Positions 15,645-24,735 are shown, numbered from the stretch's first letter. The stretch is DNA of 64,000 nt from Acidimicrobiales bacterium (GCA_030747595.1 JASLKK010000005.1:1-64000); one strand, 5' to 3'. Notes: a model not told the origin generated them from the sequence alone. Numbers and translations: made by a program.

Positions 15645-15912
15645 AGTCGACGGCATCGCGGACCGTACGAAGGTCCTCGAGGTCGTCGTCCTCGATCCGA
15701 AAGCCGACTGAGCGCTCGCTGAACTCCTCTTCGATGGCCTCCACGAGTTCGATGAGGGCGAGCGAATCGGCATCCAGGTCGTCGGCGAACGACGCACCCT
15801 CGGCGATCTCGGTCGGCTCGATTTCCAGGATGTCAGCCAGACGATCCCGAACCAGTTCGAGAACCTCGTCGCGCCCGACCGGGGCGCCCTCCACATGGGT
15901 TTCTGCAGGCAC
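15622..15912 (-). CDS. acpP: Acyl carrier protein
   Basis: 96 residues. The phosphopantetheine site is the Ser in DDLDADSLALIELVEAIEEEF, the standard DSL motif. The remainder is acidic and helical, as expected of ACP. The GTG at 15912 is selected because AGGAG lies 5 bases before it; the reading frame extends further but without a ribosome site. It carries acyl chains for fatty-acid synthesis, and PlsX, which uses acyl-ACP to make acyl-phosphate, is encoded just upstream. A 198-bp gap before it holds a spaced direct repeat that could be an operator. Confidence 0.95.
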   Translation of the reverse strand: MPAETHVEGAPVGRDEVLELVRDRLADILEIEPTEIAEGASFADDLDADSLALIELVEAIEEEFSERSVGFRIEDDDLEDLRTVRDAVDYVVSRLG

Positions 15913-15975
15913 GTCGACTCCTGTCGATATTGGCCGGTTCCGGGTCTCCGGAGTTGTTCGCCGGGCCGTCAAACG

Positions 15976-16005
15976 GCCTACCGGACGGTGAACAAGCCTA
16001 CCGGA
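15976..16005 (-). promoter_or_regulatory. 10-bp direct repeat upstream of acpP, 20-bp period
   Basis: GCCTACCGGA occurs at 15976-15985 and again at 15996-16005, exactly 20 bp (two helical turns) apart, 64-93 bp before the acpP start. Identical faces of the helix would be presented to a dimeric or tandemly binding regulator. It may be an operator for fatty-acid gene control. No regulator is identified in the window. Confidence 0.45.
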
Positions 16006-16110
16006 ATCAACATCCTGTTCGGGAGTACCCGTTAGTGGCTAAAAGGTATCTAAAGCGCAATATCAGGGCGTTTGGCCGGGTTCTGTCGGATGGGTCGCAA
16101 CCCCAGGGCC

Positions 16111-17085
16111 TCAAGATGCGACTGCGGTAGTGATGTGGCCGACCACGTCGGCTCGCACCATCTCCGATGCCACGCCGATGGCATTTCGCATGGCCACGGC
16201 ATTGGTTGAGCCGTGGCTGATGATGCACACGCCCTTCACCCCTAGGAGCATGGCGCCGCCGTAGGTGTCGGGGTGGAACTCCCGGTACAGGTCATCTAGC
16301 TCGGGGGCCAGCACGTCGGCGGCTTCGAGGGCCTCTGGTCGACCGGCCATGGCCGTGAAAAGAGCCGTCAAGAGGGCCTTCAACGCGCCCTCCGCAGTCT
16401 TCAATGCCACGTTCCCGGTGAACCCGTCGGTCACGATCACGTCGACCGCGTCGGTCATGAGGTCACGGCCCTCGACATTGCCGATGAACTCGGCGCCCCG
16501 AAGCGTGGCGGCCTCAAGGGCGGCGTACGCCTCCTTGACGAACGGGCTGCCCTTTCCGGGCTCCTCTCCGATGGAGAGCAGCGCCACCCGGGGTTCAGCG
16601 ATACCCAACCGGTGATGGGCAAACACCGCGCCCATCTGGCCGAACTGGACCAACCATTCGGGTTGGCATTCGGCGTTGGCGCCCGAGTCGAGCATGACGG
16701 TCGGCGTGAAGCCGGGAGTGGGGATCAACGTGGCGATGGCCGGCCGGGCCACGCCCTTGATGCGACCCATCCGAAGCAGGGCGCTGGCCATCGTGGCGCC
16801 CGTGTTCCCGGCACTCACCATGGCCGAGGCCCGCCCGTCGCGTACCGCCTCGGCGGCACGGACCAGCGACGAGTCCTTCATCCGTCGAACGCTGGACCCG
16901 GGCTCGGCGTCCATGGCGATGACCTCGGAGGCCTCGATCACCTCCAGGTCCCCAGTGTCACCCAGTTCTCCGGGTCGTCCCACAAGGACAATGGGAATGC
17001 CGTCGTCTGCGGCAGTGCGCGCGCCGGCCACAATCTCTGACGGGGCGTGATCGCCCCCCATGGCGTCAACGGCGATGGGAAGCAT
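16111..17085 (-). CDS. plsX: Phosphate acyltransferase PlsX
   Basis: 324 residues. It makes acyl-phosphate from acyl-ACP for phospholipid synthesis. The start MLPIAVDAMGGDHAP is diagnostic and fixes the ATG at 17085; a longer frame to 17358 only reads through rpmF antisense to its real frame. Other family blocks are SAGNTGA, SMVSAGN-like sequence, DSGANAECQPEWLVQFGQMG, and the C-terminal YGGAMLLGVKGVCIISHGSTN. It follows rpmF, the widespread yceD-rpmF-plsX arrangement, linking ribosome and membrane synthesis. Confidence 0.97.
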   Translation of the reverse strand: MLPIAVDAMGGDHAPSEIVAGARTAADDGIPIVLVGRPGELGDTGDLEVIEASEVIAMDAEPGSSVRRMKDSSLVRAAEAVRDGRASAMVSAGNTGATMASALLRMGRIKGVARPAIATLIPTPGFTPTVMLDSGANAECQPEWLVQFGQMGAVFAHHRLGIAEPRVALLSIGEEPGKGSPFVKEAYAALEAATLRGAEFIGNVEGRDLMTDAVDVIVTDGFTGNVALKTAEGALKALLTALFTAMAGRPEALEAADVLAPELDDLYREFHPDTYGGAMLLGVKGVCIISHGSTNAVAMRNAIGVASEMVRADVVGHITTAVAS

Positions 17086-17137
17086 GACTGGGGTTGCGAC
17101 TCGGCGGCTCAGTCGGGACGAGTCACTGGAACGTCGA

Positions 17138-17317
17138 TCAGTCGACGTCGACGGCTTGGCGGCCGGCGTACCAACCGCAGTTCCCGCAGATGCGGTGCGG
17201 ACGCTTGATGGCGCTGCAACGCGGGCAGGAACTCCGTGAGGAGCGGCCCAGAGTCCAGGCAGCCGCCTTGCGGCTCCGGCCCTTGGCCTTGGAAGTCTTC
17301 TTCTTGGGGACGGCCAT
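17138..17317 (-). CDS. rpmF: 50S ribosomal protein L32
   Basis: A 59-residue gene. It starts MAVPKKKTSKAKGRSRKAA, the near-invariant L32 N-terminus, followed by WTLGRSSRSSCPRC (Cys31, Cys34) and RICGNCGWY (Cys44, Cys47). The four cysteines form a zinc ribbon, so this is the zinc-binding (C+) form. The product ends GRQAVDVD before TGA at 17138-17140. It lies between yceD and plsX as in most bacteria. Confidence 0.96.
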   Translation of the reverse strand: MAVPKKKTSKAKGRSRKAAAWTLGRSSRSSCPRCSAIKRPHRICGNCGWYAGRQAVDVD

Positions 17318-17486
17318 CGTCGGTTCCTCAGAGGCGTCAAACGTCGGGGGCGGTGCACCCGACTGCGGTCGATCGGCCGGAGGCGGTGACCCGCCCCGGG
17401 CGACCCGATGAGGTTAGCGGGACCGTTGCCGAACCGGAACGGCGACCTGACCGTCAGGGGATGACCCGTGACTCAGTGTTCGGGCG

Positions 17487-18062
17487 TCAGGAGTCGGCAT
17501 CCCCCGGAGCCCGGAGGGCATCGAGGGCCGCCCACCGGGGATCGGCGACTGGCGCCGCGTCAAGGTCGTCGCCCTCAGCCTCACCACTCCCGAGGGTCGC
17601 AGCCGGAAATCGTTCGGGATCCGGACCGGCACAGTCCTCCGAACACAACGGTGACAACGGTATGGCCAATAGAACGGCATCCCGAACGATCGGCTCAACG
17701 TCGGCCTCGTCGCCGCCCAGAGGGTAGGCGTCACCCGAGTCCCCCACGGACCCCTCGTCTCCGCTGCCGGTGGACGACGGGGAGCCGGAACCGGCCGACA
17801 GGACCTCGTGTACCCGCAGGTCGAGACGGCCACCCACCTCGTCGAGGCAACGTCGACATTCGCCGACCCACGCGGCACCCACAGAACCGGTAACCACCAC
17901 ATCCGGGCCCCGCGCCTCGGCTTCGAGATCGACGTCGACCCGGCCGTCTACCACCCGCACTTCGCCGACGCCCAGATCATCGAGTTCGACCGTCCGTCGG
18001 ACCAGCCGGGGGTCGACCCGGCGGCGCAGGACGGCCAGCGGGATCCGCAGGCCGTCGTCCAC
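17487..18062 (-). CDS. yceD: YceD/DUF177 family protein
   Basis: 191 residues from the GTG at 18062, which is preceded by GAGGG and begins directly after the sepIVA-like stop. Conserved landmarks are VGAAWVGECRRCLDEV in the middle and PLCSEDCAGPDP near the end, typical of DUF177. Members are linked to 23S rRNA accumulation and are almost always encoded before rpmF, as here. An acidic Ser/Gly/Asp-rich insert separates the two halves. Mechanism unknown. Confidence 0.92.
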   Translation of the reverse strand: MDDGLRIPLAVLRRRVDPRLVRRTVELDDLGVGEVRVVDGRVDVDLEAEARGPDVVVTGSVGAAWVGECRRCLDEVGGRLDLRVHEVLSAGSGSPSSTGSGDEGSVGDSGDAYPLGGDEADVEPIVRDAVLLAIPLSPLCSEDCAGPDPERFPAATLGSGEAEGDDLDAAPVADPRWAALDALRAPGDADS

Positions 18063-18063
18063 C

Positions 18064-18750
18064 TCAGGTGCCCTCGGCGTCCTGATCGAAGAAGTCGGCG
18101 CCCGGACGTACGGGGGCAGTGCCCGACGCATGCGCCTCGTCAACCGCCCGTACCGCCTCTGCGGCTTCGGTGGCCCGTCGCTCCCGGTCCCGGTCCAGCA
18201 CCGTCTCCTGTAGACGACGCCGGCCCTGGGAGATCGTGTCGCGGGTGCTTCCCAGCAGCGTCTCGAAGCTGGCCAGTTTCTGGTCGCAGTAGTCCTCGGT
18301 CTCACGACGCATCCGACGGGTTTCCTCACGGGCCGTCTCGACTAGTTGGCGAGCCCGTTGCTCAGCGGTGCGGACCACTTCGGTGCGCTGGACGAGACGC
18401 TCAGCCCGGGTGCGCGCCAATTCCAGGATCTCGTCGCCCTCACGCCGTACCTTGCCCAGAAACTCCTCGCGCTCCTTGAGTAGCCACCTGGCCGCACGCA
18501 ACTCCTCCGGAAGTCGTGCCGCCGCCTCGTCGAGGAGTGCGAGGAGTTCGTCTTTGTTGACCATCGACGACGCCGACAACGGCATGGGCCGGGCGTTGGC
18601 CACCACCTCACGCAACTGGCGCAGGATGGCTTCGATCTGTGGCGGCCGATACGGGTCAGGAGTCGCGGCCGCCGGCTCGGCGGCCAGCGGAACCGGATCC
18701 GGGCCGCTGTCCATGGGGCCGGACAGGGGATCAACCATCGGGTCGCTCAC
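18064..18750 (-). CDS. SepIVA-like DivIVA-domain coiled-coil protein
   Basis: 228 residues, mostly coiled coil from about 75 to 205 (EEFLGKVRREGDEILELA, in a long Arg/Glu/Ala-rich helix), with a disordered Pro-rich N-terminus and an acidic end. Mycobacterial SepIVA, a septation factor, is encoded in the same place between coaD-region genes and yceD; the assignment rests on this context plus the similar helical composition. It likely acts at the division site or in polar wall growth. The GTG start overlaps the coaD stop (GTGA). Confidence 0.75.
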   Translation of the reverse strand: MSDPMVDPLSGPMDSGPDPVPLAAEPAAATPDPYRPPQIEAILRQLREVVANARPMPLSASSMVNKDELLALLDEAAARLPEELRAARWLLKEREEFLGKVRREGDEILELARTRAERLVQRTEVVRTAEQRARQLVETAREETRRMRRETEDYCDQKLASFETLLGSTRDTISQGRRRLQETVLDRDRERRATEAAEAVRAVDEAHASGTAPVRPGADFFDQDAEGT

Positions 18751-19226
18751 CTGTCGAGCCGGCTCTCGAGCCGGAGCCGGACCGGGTCCGGCACCATGTC
18801 ACTCACGTCACCGCCGAGACGGGCCACCTCGCGAATGAGGCGTGAAGCCAGAAACGAACGACGGGATGCGGTGGGCAGGAAGAGCGTCTGCACCCCGGAG
18901 ATCTCGGCATTCATCTGGGCCATCTGGAGTTCACTCTCAAAGTCCGATACGGCACGCAATCCCTTGATGATGAAGTGGGCCCCCACCTCGGTGGCAAGGT
19001 TCACCACCAAACCGTCGAACATCGTTGTCCGGACGTTGGTCAGGTGCTCGAAGCACTCGTCGAGCAGCGCCATCCGCTCCTCGAGGTCGAACAGGCCTCC
19101 ACCTTTGGACGGGTTGGTGAGGGTGGCCACCACCACCTCGTCGAACAGCCCGGCAGCTGTCTCGACCATCTCAACATGCCCGTTGTGGACGGGGTCAAAC
19201 GAACCGGGATACAGCACTCGGGTCAC
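18747..19226 (-). CDS. coaD: Phosphopantetheine adenylyltransferase CoaD
   Basis: 159 residues, the normal size. It adenylates phosphopantetheine in coenzyme A synthesis. The nucleotidyl-transferase HxGH motif is in YPGSFDPVHNGHVEM, and the family segment SRRSFLASRLIREVARLGGDVSDMVP lies near the end. The GTG at 19226 (MTRVLYPGSFD) is preferred over a TTG at 19247; GAGAGG lies at ribosome-site distance before it. It follows rsmD closely, a common pairing. Confidence 0.96.
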   Translation of the reverse strand: MTRVLYPGSFDPVHNGHVEMVETAAGLFDEVVVATLTNPSKGGGLFDLEERMALLDECFEHLTNVRTTMFDGLVVNLATEVGAHFIIKGLRAVSDFESELQMAQMNAEISGVQTLFLPTASRRSFLASRLIREVARLGGDVSDMVPDPVRLRLESRLDR

Positions 19227-19275
19227 GAGTTGGCCACCTCTCCCCAATCTTGGAAATCGTTCCGTCGACCGTGAC

Positions 19276-19860
19276 TCAAGCCGGATCCGACTCCGGCCGG
19301 AGCAGCATCACCACGGTACCCGCGGTACGGCGGTGCGAATCGACATTCCAACGGGGACCGGCATCGATCTCACGATCCGATTCCACGGCGACCACTCCGT
19401 CTGCAGCCACCAGTTCGATCAGGGACTCCAGGAGGTCAGTCCAACCGTCGAAGTCGTACGGCGGGTCGAGCAGCACGAGGTCCCATGGTCCGGCTGCGCC
19501 GCCGAGGCCCGTGGCCAGCCACCCGAGGCCATCGGCACGGACCACGGTGGCCCGGGTGGACAGATCGCAGGTGTCGAGGTTGACCTCCACGAGTTCCACC
19601 GCATCCCATGCCTGCTCTACGAACGTGGCGTGCGCAGCGCCACGAGACAGGGCCTCGATTCCCAGCGCTCCGGTTCCAGCGAACAGGTCGAGGACCCGTG
19701 CGTCGACCACGGCGCCGCGGCTGTGCAGTGCGTTGAACATGGACTCGCGGACCCGGTCGGTCGTGGGGCGCACCGTCGAGCCGCCACGCCGGCCGTCCGA
19801 GGCTCCGCCATCCGGGGCGACCAACCGGCGGCCACGGGCAGTTCCGGCAACGACGCGCAC
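19276..19860 (-). CDS. rsmD: 16S rRNA (guanine966-N2)-methyltransferase RsmD
   Basis: 194 residues. The Rossmann methyltransferase has MRVVAGTARGRRL at the start, RPTTDRVRESMFN, the SAM-binding LDLFAGTGALGIEALSRG and the catalytic LLDPPYD (the N/D-PPY motif of N2-guanine methylases). It is encoded directly before coaD, 49 bp away, as in very many bacteria. The start is GTG at 19860. Confidence 0.96.
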   Translation of the reverse strand: MRVVAGTARGRRLVAPDGGASDGRRGGSTVRPTTDRVRESMFNALHSRGAVVDARVLDLFAGTGALGIEALSRGAAHATFVEQAWDAVELVEVNLDTCDLSTRATVVRADGLGWLATGLGGAAGPWDLVLLDPPYDFDGWTDLLESLIELVAADGVVAVESDREIDAGPRWNVDSHRRTAGTVVMLLRPESDPA

Positions 19861-19939
19861 GCGTTCATCTTGTCAGGCCCGCCGTACCAGAGTCCGTCGC
19901 GGCAAGCCCCATGACGGCAGACCCAAATCCCCCAAACGC

Positions 19940-19945
19940 TAGGTT
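19940..19945 (+). promoter_or_regulatory. Putative -10 box, leaderless small zinc protein
   Basis: TAGGTT ends 6 bases before the GTG at 19952, with no ribosome site between them. Confidence 0.5.
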
Positions 19946-19951
19946 CGGCCC

Positions 19952-20140
19952 GTGCGGGCACCCACGACCATCATCTGCGTCGACTGTGGGGGGACCTGTC
20001 ATCTCCTCCCCCACCCGGAGACCGAGTTCGAGCCGGGCGACCCGGTTGCCTACCGATGTGCCGACTGTATGGACCGTTGGGACCTGGTGACACCGGATGA
20101 CGGCGACGAGGGCCGAGGCGACGAACCGCCAACCATCTGA
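19952..20140 (+). CDS. Small two-CxxC zinc-ribbon protein, 62 aa
   Basis: MRAPTTIICVDCGGTCHLL opens with CVDC and another Cys; the second half has CADC followed by WDLVTPDD and an acidic end. Two CxxC pairs 25 residues apart make a classical zinc ribbon. No function is recognised; similar short proteins appear in related actinobacteria by memory of the pattern. Expression is supported by a TAGGTT box 6 bases before the GTG. It lies divergently from rsmD. Confidence 0.65.
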   Translation: MRAPTTIICVDCGGTCHLLPHPETEFEPGDPVAYRCADCMDRWDLVTPDDGDEGRGDEPPTI

Positions 20141-20207
20141 CCGATTCCTTCGGTGGGCCACACGCCGGCCCTCACGTCATGCCACCCGCCGAACAGTTCC
20201 GGGGTGT

Positions 20208-20849
20208 TCAGTGCAGTGGATCCCTCCACATGAGCGGGACGGTGGGGCCGCCGGCGATGACCGCCTCACCGGTCACCACGAATCCGTGGTGCCTATACAG
20301 GGGCACGTTGGCCGGATTGGACGACTCGAGGTAGGCGCCCACCCCGTCGGCATCGCAGCGCCGGGTGACCGCCGAGATCAGCGCTGAGGCCAGGCCACGC
20401 CCACGTGACGCCGCTCGGGTGCCCACGAAGGCCAGATACCAGTGAGGCGTAGCCGGCGAGGCGCCCAGCATCGGCATCATGGCCTCCAGACGCCGGGCCA
20501 TCTCCTCCTCGCCCAGAGCCATCTGGTTCACCATGCCGACCGCCGAATAGTCGGGCCCCGGGTCGTCGGGGCCGCGGGGCGGCACCCACACGGCGGCCGC
20601 CTCCCGTGCGTCGGCCGGATCGCCGGGTACCACGATCTCGTCGACTCCCCGGCCGCCTAGCAGTCGGTTGGCGAACAGCGCGGTGACCAGCGCCATGTGT
20701 CGACCCGGTTCGTGGTCCGGCCCCTCGTCGAGAAGGAACGACAGCACCGGGTCAGAAGCAAAGGCCTCGGCCAGGGTGGCCACCACCACGGGGACGTCGT
20801 CGTCTCCCCCGACTCGTGTAGCGATGGGCGGTCGGCGACCTTCAGGCAT
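20208..20849 (-). CDS. GNAT-family N-acetyltransferase
   Basis: 213 residues. The acetyl-CoA-binding pyrophosphate loop is GTRAASRGRGLASALI (motif A, R-x-x-G-x-G/A), preceded by HWYLAFVGV-type beta strand 4 and followed by GAYLESSNPANVPLYRHHGF, the beta-5 region typical of the family. The substrate is unknown. GGGGCAGGA lies before the ATG. It is 31 bp downstream of recG on the same strand and may be co-transcribed. Confidence 0.88.
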   Translation of the reverse strand: MPEGRRPPIATRVGGDDDVPVVVATLAEAFASDPVLSFLLDEGPDHEPGRHMALVTALFANRLLGGRGVDEIVVPGDPADAREAAAVWVPPRGPDDPGPDYSAVGMVNQMALGEEEMARRLEAMMPMLGASPATPHWYLAFVGTRAASRGRGLASALISAVTRRCDADGVGAYLESSNPANVPLYRHHGFVVTGEAVIAGGPTVPLMWRDPLH

Positions 20850-20879
20850 GTCCGATCCTGCCCCACCAGCGACCCCAGG

Positions 20880-23036
20880 TCATGACTTCAGGAGGAATGC
20901 CGACTCGTCGGCCCCGAGGAATAGGTCGACCTCGTCGGCCAGTTCGGGGTGGGCCTCCGGCCCCGAGCCGTCGGCCACCAGGGAAAGCGCCACCTCGCGG
21001 GCCGCTTCCACCCACTCGCGGTCCCGCCGGAGCGAGGCCAAGCGAAGGTCGTTGCGGCCCTTCTGACGCTCCCCCATGATCGTGCCCTCGCCCCGGAGAT
21101 CCAGGTCGACTTCGGCCAGCTCGAACCCGTCGGTGGTGCGGACAATGGCCTTCAGCCGCTCCTCGGCGTCCGGCGTGGGTGCTTCGCCAACCAGGAAGCA
21201 ACGGCTGATATGTGCGCCTCGACCTACCCGACCTCGGAGTTGGTGGAGTTGGGCAATGCCGAATCGGGCCGCGTCGAGCACCACCATGACCGTGGCGTTG
21301 GGAACGTCGACACCCACCTCGATGACCGTGGTGGCCACCAGCACGTCGAGTTCCCCAAACCGGAAGAGACGCATCGTCTCCTCCTTGTCGGCTCGGGTCA
21401 CCCGCCCATGGAGCAACCCGATCCGCAGGTCGGACAGGACCTCGGTCGACAGCTCGGCGAACGCCTCCTCGGCCGACCGCACCTGGAGGGCATCGGACTC
21501 GTCGATGAGCGGACACACGACGTAGGCCTGACGGCCGGCGGCCACCTCGTCGCGGACGGCCTGCCAGACCTCCTCCTCCTCGACCACCCACGCGGTGTCG
21601 ATCGGGGTCCGTCCCGGCGGCATCTCATCGAGTACCGAGACGTCGAGATCTCCGTAGACGGTCATGGCCGCGGTGCGCGGAATGGGGGTAGCCGTCATCA
21701 CCAGGACGTCGGGAGCCGTGCCGTCTCGGTTCTTCTCCCGGAGGGCCGCCCGCTGCTCCACACCGAACCGGTGCTGCTCGTCGATCACCACCACGCCGAG
21801 CGAGCCGAACTCCACCCCCTCCTGGATCAGGGCGTGGGTGCCGATCAGGACGTCAACACCACCTGCCACCAACTGGGAGGCGATCCGGCGCCGTTCGGCG
21901 GCGGTGGTCCGATTGGTGAGGAGGTCGACCTTCAACGGTCGGTGTCCCAACAAGGTCGCCGGATCGGGAACGGTCATGCCGTCCAGCAGTTCGGCCACCC
22001 CAAGGTGGTGCTGCTCGGCCAGCACCTCAGTGGGTGCCATGAACGCGCCCTGGCGGCCACCTCGCACCGCGGTCAACAGGGCGGTCACCGCCACCACTGT
22101 CTTGCCTGACCCCACGTCACCCTGCAGGAGACGATGCATGGGCACCGGGCGGGATAGGTCGCCGGCGATCTCATCGATCGTGCGGTGCTGCGCCCCGGTC
22201 AGTTCGAAGCCCAGGCGGTCATGAAACTCGGCCACCACGTCGGTGCCACCATCCACTGGGCCGGCGGGGTGGGCAATACCCACCGACGTCCGCTCCAGCT
22301 CCAGCTTGCGGCGGACCAGGGCCATCTGGATTCGCAGCAGCTCGTCGAACACCAGACGGCGGCGGGCCTCGGCCATCTCCGCCATCGACTCGGGGCGATG
22401 AATGGCCCGGTAGGCATCGGACCGGTCCATGAATCGGAAGCTGTCACGCACCCTTCGGGGAACCGGGTCCGACAAGCCGCGGACGGCCATGGTCCGACGC
22501 AGAGCCTCGCCTACGAAGGAGTCGACGTCCCAACTGTGGAGGCCGGCGGTCTCGGACTGCGGGTAGACGGCGACGATCCGGCCCGTCCGGTCACCGATCA
22601 GGTCGACGACCGGGCCCACCATCTGCAGGGTGCCCTGGTAGTCGTCGGCCTTGCCGAACACCACGGCCTGCATCCCCTCCTGCAGCTGGCGTTCCCGCCA
22701 GGGCTGGTTGAAGAAGGTCAGCCGGAGACGACCCGTCTCGTCCGACGCCCGTACTTCGACGAGGGACCGACCCTTCCGGGTCCGCCGTGCGACGACCCGG
22801 TCGATACGAACCAGCACCATGCCTTCGGACCCCGGCTCGAGTTGGGCCACGGTCGCCTCGCGGCTGCGGTCCAGGTACCGACGTGGATAGAAGCCGAGCA
22901 GGTCGAGGATCGATCCGACCCCGACGTCCGCCAGGGCCTTCGCCTTCACCTCACCTACACCGTTCAGGTCGGTGACCGACCGGTTGGCCAGTTCCCGGAG
23001 GGTGATGCCCCCGTCCATGGGAGTTGGGTCGGCCAC
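20880..23036 (-). CDS. recG: ATP-dependent DNA helicase RecG
   Basis: 718 residues. It remodels stalled forks and Holliday junctions. The wedge/OB domain occupies the first 180 residues (LLGFYPRRYLDRS). Helicase motifs: Walker A LQGDVGSGKTVVA, DEQH box VVIDEQHRFG, TATPIPRT, and motif VI QLRGRVGRG. The C-terminal EGTIMGERQKGRNDLRLA is RecG-specific. It starts at GTG 23036 after GGGGGA; an internal ATG (MDGGITLREL) is an alternative. It follows yloV by 11 bp. Confidence 0.97.
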   Translation of the reverse strand: MADPTPMDGGITLRELANRSVTDLNGVGEVKAKALADVGVGSILDLLGFYPRRYLDRSREATVAQLEPGSEGMVLVRIDRVVARRTRKGRSLVEVRASDETGRLRLTFFNQPWRERQLQEGMQAVVFGKADDYQGTLQMVGPVVDLIGDRTGRIVAVYPQSETAGLHSWDVDSFVGEALRRTMAVRGLSDPVPRRVRDSFRFMDRSDAYRAIHRPESMAEMAEARRRLVFDELLRIQMALVRRKLELERTSVGIAHPAGPVDGGTDVVAEFHDRLGFELTGAQHRTIDEIAGDLSRPVPMHRLLQGDVGSGKTVVAVTALLTAVRGGRQGAFMAPTEVLAEQHHLGVAELLDGMTVPDPATLLGHRPLKVDLLTNRTTAAERRRIASQLVAGGVDVLIGTHALIQEGVEFGSLGVVVIDEQHRFGVEQRAALREKNRDGTAPDVLVMTATPIPRTAAMTVYGDLDVSVLDEMPPGRTPIDTAWVVEEEEVWQAVRDEVAAGRQAYVVCPLIDESDALQVRSAEEAFAELSTEVLSDLRIGLLHGRVTRADKEETMRLFRFGELDVLVATTVIEVGVDVPNATVMVVLDAARFGIAQLHQLRGRVGRGAHISRCFLVGEAPTPDAEERLKAIVRTTDGFELAEVDLDLRGEGTIMGERQKGRNDLRLASLRRDREWVEAAREVALSLVADGSGPEAHPELADEVDLFLGADESAFLLKS

Positions 23037-23047
23037 GGTCCCCCGGG

Positions 23048-24727
23048 CTACTCGACGCCCAGGTAGTACGGGTACAGCGGCTGGCCGCCGTCATGTACCT
23101 CGACGTCAACGTCGGGATGCTCGTCACTCAGCCAGGCGACCACGGCCGCCGTCGTGGCTTCGTCGGCATCCTCACCGGCGATGATTGTCACGATCTCGTG
23201 CTCGTCGGAGATCATCGCCTCGAGCAGGCCGGTGGTGACGCCGAACGACGTATCGGCGACCACTCGGACCTTCCCGTCGGTCAATCCGAGGTGGTCGCCC
23301 TCAGCGATGTCGCCCACGTCGCTGCCCGAGTCACGCACCGCCACGGTCACCTCGCCGGCCACCACGGCGTCGGCCGCCGCGGCCATCGAAGTCAGATTGT
23401 CGTCCGCCGTCCCCTGCGGGTCGTACTCCAGCAACGAGGCGAAGCCCTCGGTGATCCCCCGGGTCGGCACCACGCGGACCGACTTGTCGGTCTGGGCGTC
23501 GACCTGGGCGGCCACCGCGATGATGTTTCCGTTATTGGGGAGCAGTACCACCGCGTCGGCTGGCACGGCCTCCACAGCGGCCAGCAGGTCGGCGGTAGAC
23601 GGGTTCATGGACTGTCCGCCGAGGACCACCCGACGCACCCCGAGAGACCGGAAGATGTCGCGGATGCCCGGGCCGTTGGCCACCGCGACTACGGCGCAGG
23701 GAACAGGTTCGCCGACGTCTCCGCTGTCAGCGGCCATCGAGTCCCGCACCCAGGCCTGCTCTTCAACCTGTTCGCGGACCTCGTCGAACAGGTCGGTGAC
23801 TCGGATGCGGTAAGGGCGGCCGGCGGCGATACCCGCCTCGATCGCCCCACCGATGTCGTCGGTGTGGACGTGGCAGTTCCAGACGCCGTCGCCACCCACC
23901 ACGACAATGGAGTCGCCGAGCGCGGCCCACGCCGCCTTGAAACCGTCCACTGAGTCGTCCGGTGCATCCAGGAAGTACATGACCTCGTACTGCGTTCCGA
24001 GATCGGCGCCGGCCCCGCTCTGGTGGGCATCGGGACGGTCGCCAGCCAGCAACGGCGCCTTGACCTCAGCCGGTTCCGGCAGCGGTCGTCCGTCAATGGT
24101 CGTAAGCGCTGCATCCAGCAGGAGCAGGAACCCGCTTCCCCCGGCGTCGACCACGCCCGCTTCGGCCAGCACCGGAAGTAGTTCAGGCGTCCGGGCCAGG
24201 CTCTCGCCCCCAGCGACACGAGCCGCTTCGGCAGTACCCAGGAGGTCCGCTCCGGCATCGGCGGCGACCAGGGCCGCTTCGGAAGACTCACGAACCACCG
24301 TCAGGATCGTTCCCTCGACCGGTGTCATGACTGCCCTGTAAGCCGCGGCCGACGCGGCGGCCAGGCCGTCGGCCAACAGGCGTCCATCGATGGCCCCGGA
24401 CTGGGGATCTTGAGCCCCTGCCGGCGAGAAGACCGCCGACAGTCCACGGAGCACCTGGGAAAGGATCACACCGGAGTTTCCGCGGGCCCCCATTAACGAG
24501 CCGTGGGCAATGGCGGAGGCCACCGCGTCCATGTCGGCGTCGCCGTCGAGGGCGTCGAGGTCGGCGCACACTGAATCGACGGTCATCGTCATGTTCGAAC
24601 CCGTGTCGCCGTCCGGCACCGGATAGACGTTCAGGAGGTTGAGGGTCGCCCGGTGGCCGACCAGGGCATCACGAAAGGTGCCCATGAGGGCGCGCAAGCC
24701 GGCGGCGTCCAACGAGGAGACGGTCAC
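23048..24727 (-). CDS. DAK-domain fatty-acid-kinase-like protein (YloV/FakA type)
   Basis: 559 residues. The N-terminal DhaL/Dak2 ATP-binding domain has NVYPVPDGDTGSNM, the Mg-ATP Asp cluster, and GARGNSGVILSQVLRG. A DegV-interacting middle and C-terminal part follow. In Firmicutes FakA phosphorylates fatty acids carried by FakB; an actinobacterial homologue next to recG is common. No FakB is in this window. The GTG at 24727 (MTVSSLDAAGLRALM) is chosen from the family N-terminus and from TACGCT 8 bases upstream. It is divergent from rpmB. Confidence 0.92.
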   Translation of the reverse strand: MTVSSLDAAGLRALMGTFRDALVGHRATLNLLNVYPVPDGDTGSNMTMTVDSVCADLDALDGDADMDAVASAIAHGSLMGARGNSGVILSQVLRGLSAVFSPAGAQDPQSGAIDGRLLADGLAAASAAAYRAVMTPVEGTILTVVRESSEAALVAADAGADLLGTAEAARVAGGESLARTPELLPVLAEAGVVDAGGSGFLLLLDAALTTIDGRPLPEPAEVKAPLLAGDRPDAHQSGAGADLGTQYEVMYFLDAPDDSVDGFKAAWAALGDSIVVVGGDGVWNCHVHTDDIGGAIEAGIAAGRPYRIRVTDLFDEVREQVEEQAWVRDSMAADSGDVGEPVPCAVVAVANGPGIRDIFRSLGVRRVVLGGQSMNPSTADLLAAVEAVPADAVVLLPNNGNIIAVAAQVDAQTDKSVRVVPTRGITEGFASLLEYDPQGTADDNLTSMAAAADAVVAGEVTVAVRDSGSDVGDIAEGDHLGLTDGKVRVVADTSFGVTTGLLEAMISDEHEIVTIIAGEDADEATTAAVVAWLSDEHPDVDVEVHDGGQPLYPYYLGVE

Positions 24728-24735
24728 GGTGGACG

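Noticed and set aside
14841-15896. Extended rnc start at 15896
   Set aside because: The extra residues read acpP in another frame and do not match RNase III.
16111-17358. Extended plsX start at 17358
   Set aside because: The extra residues are out-of-frame rpmF DNA; the family start MLPIAVDAMGGDHAP fixes the ATG at 17085.
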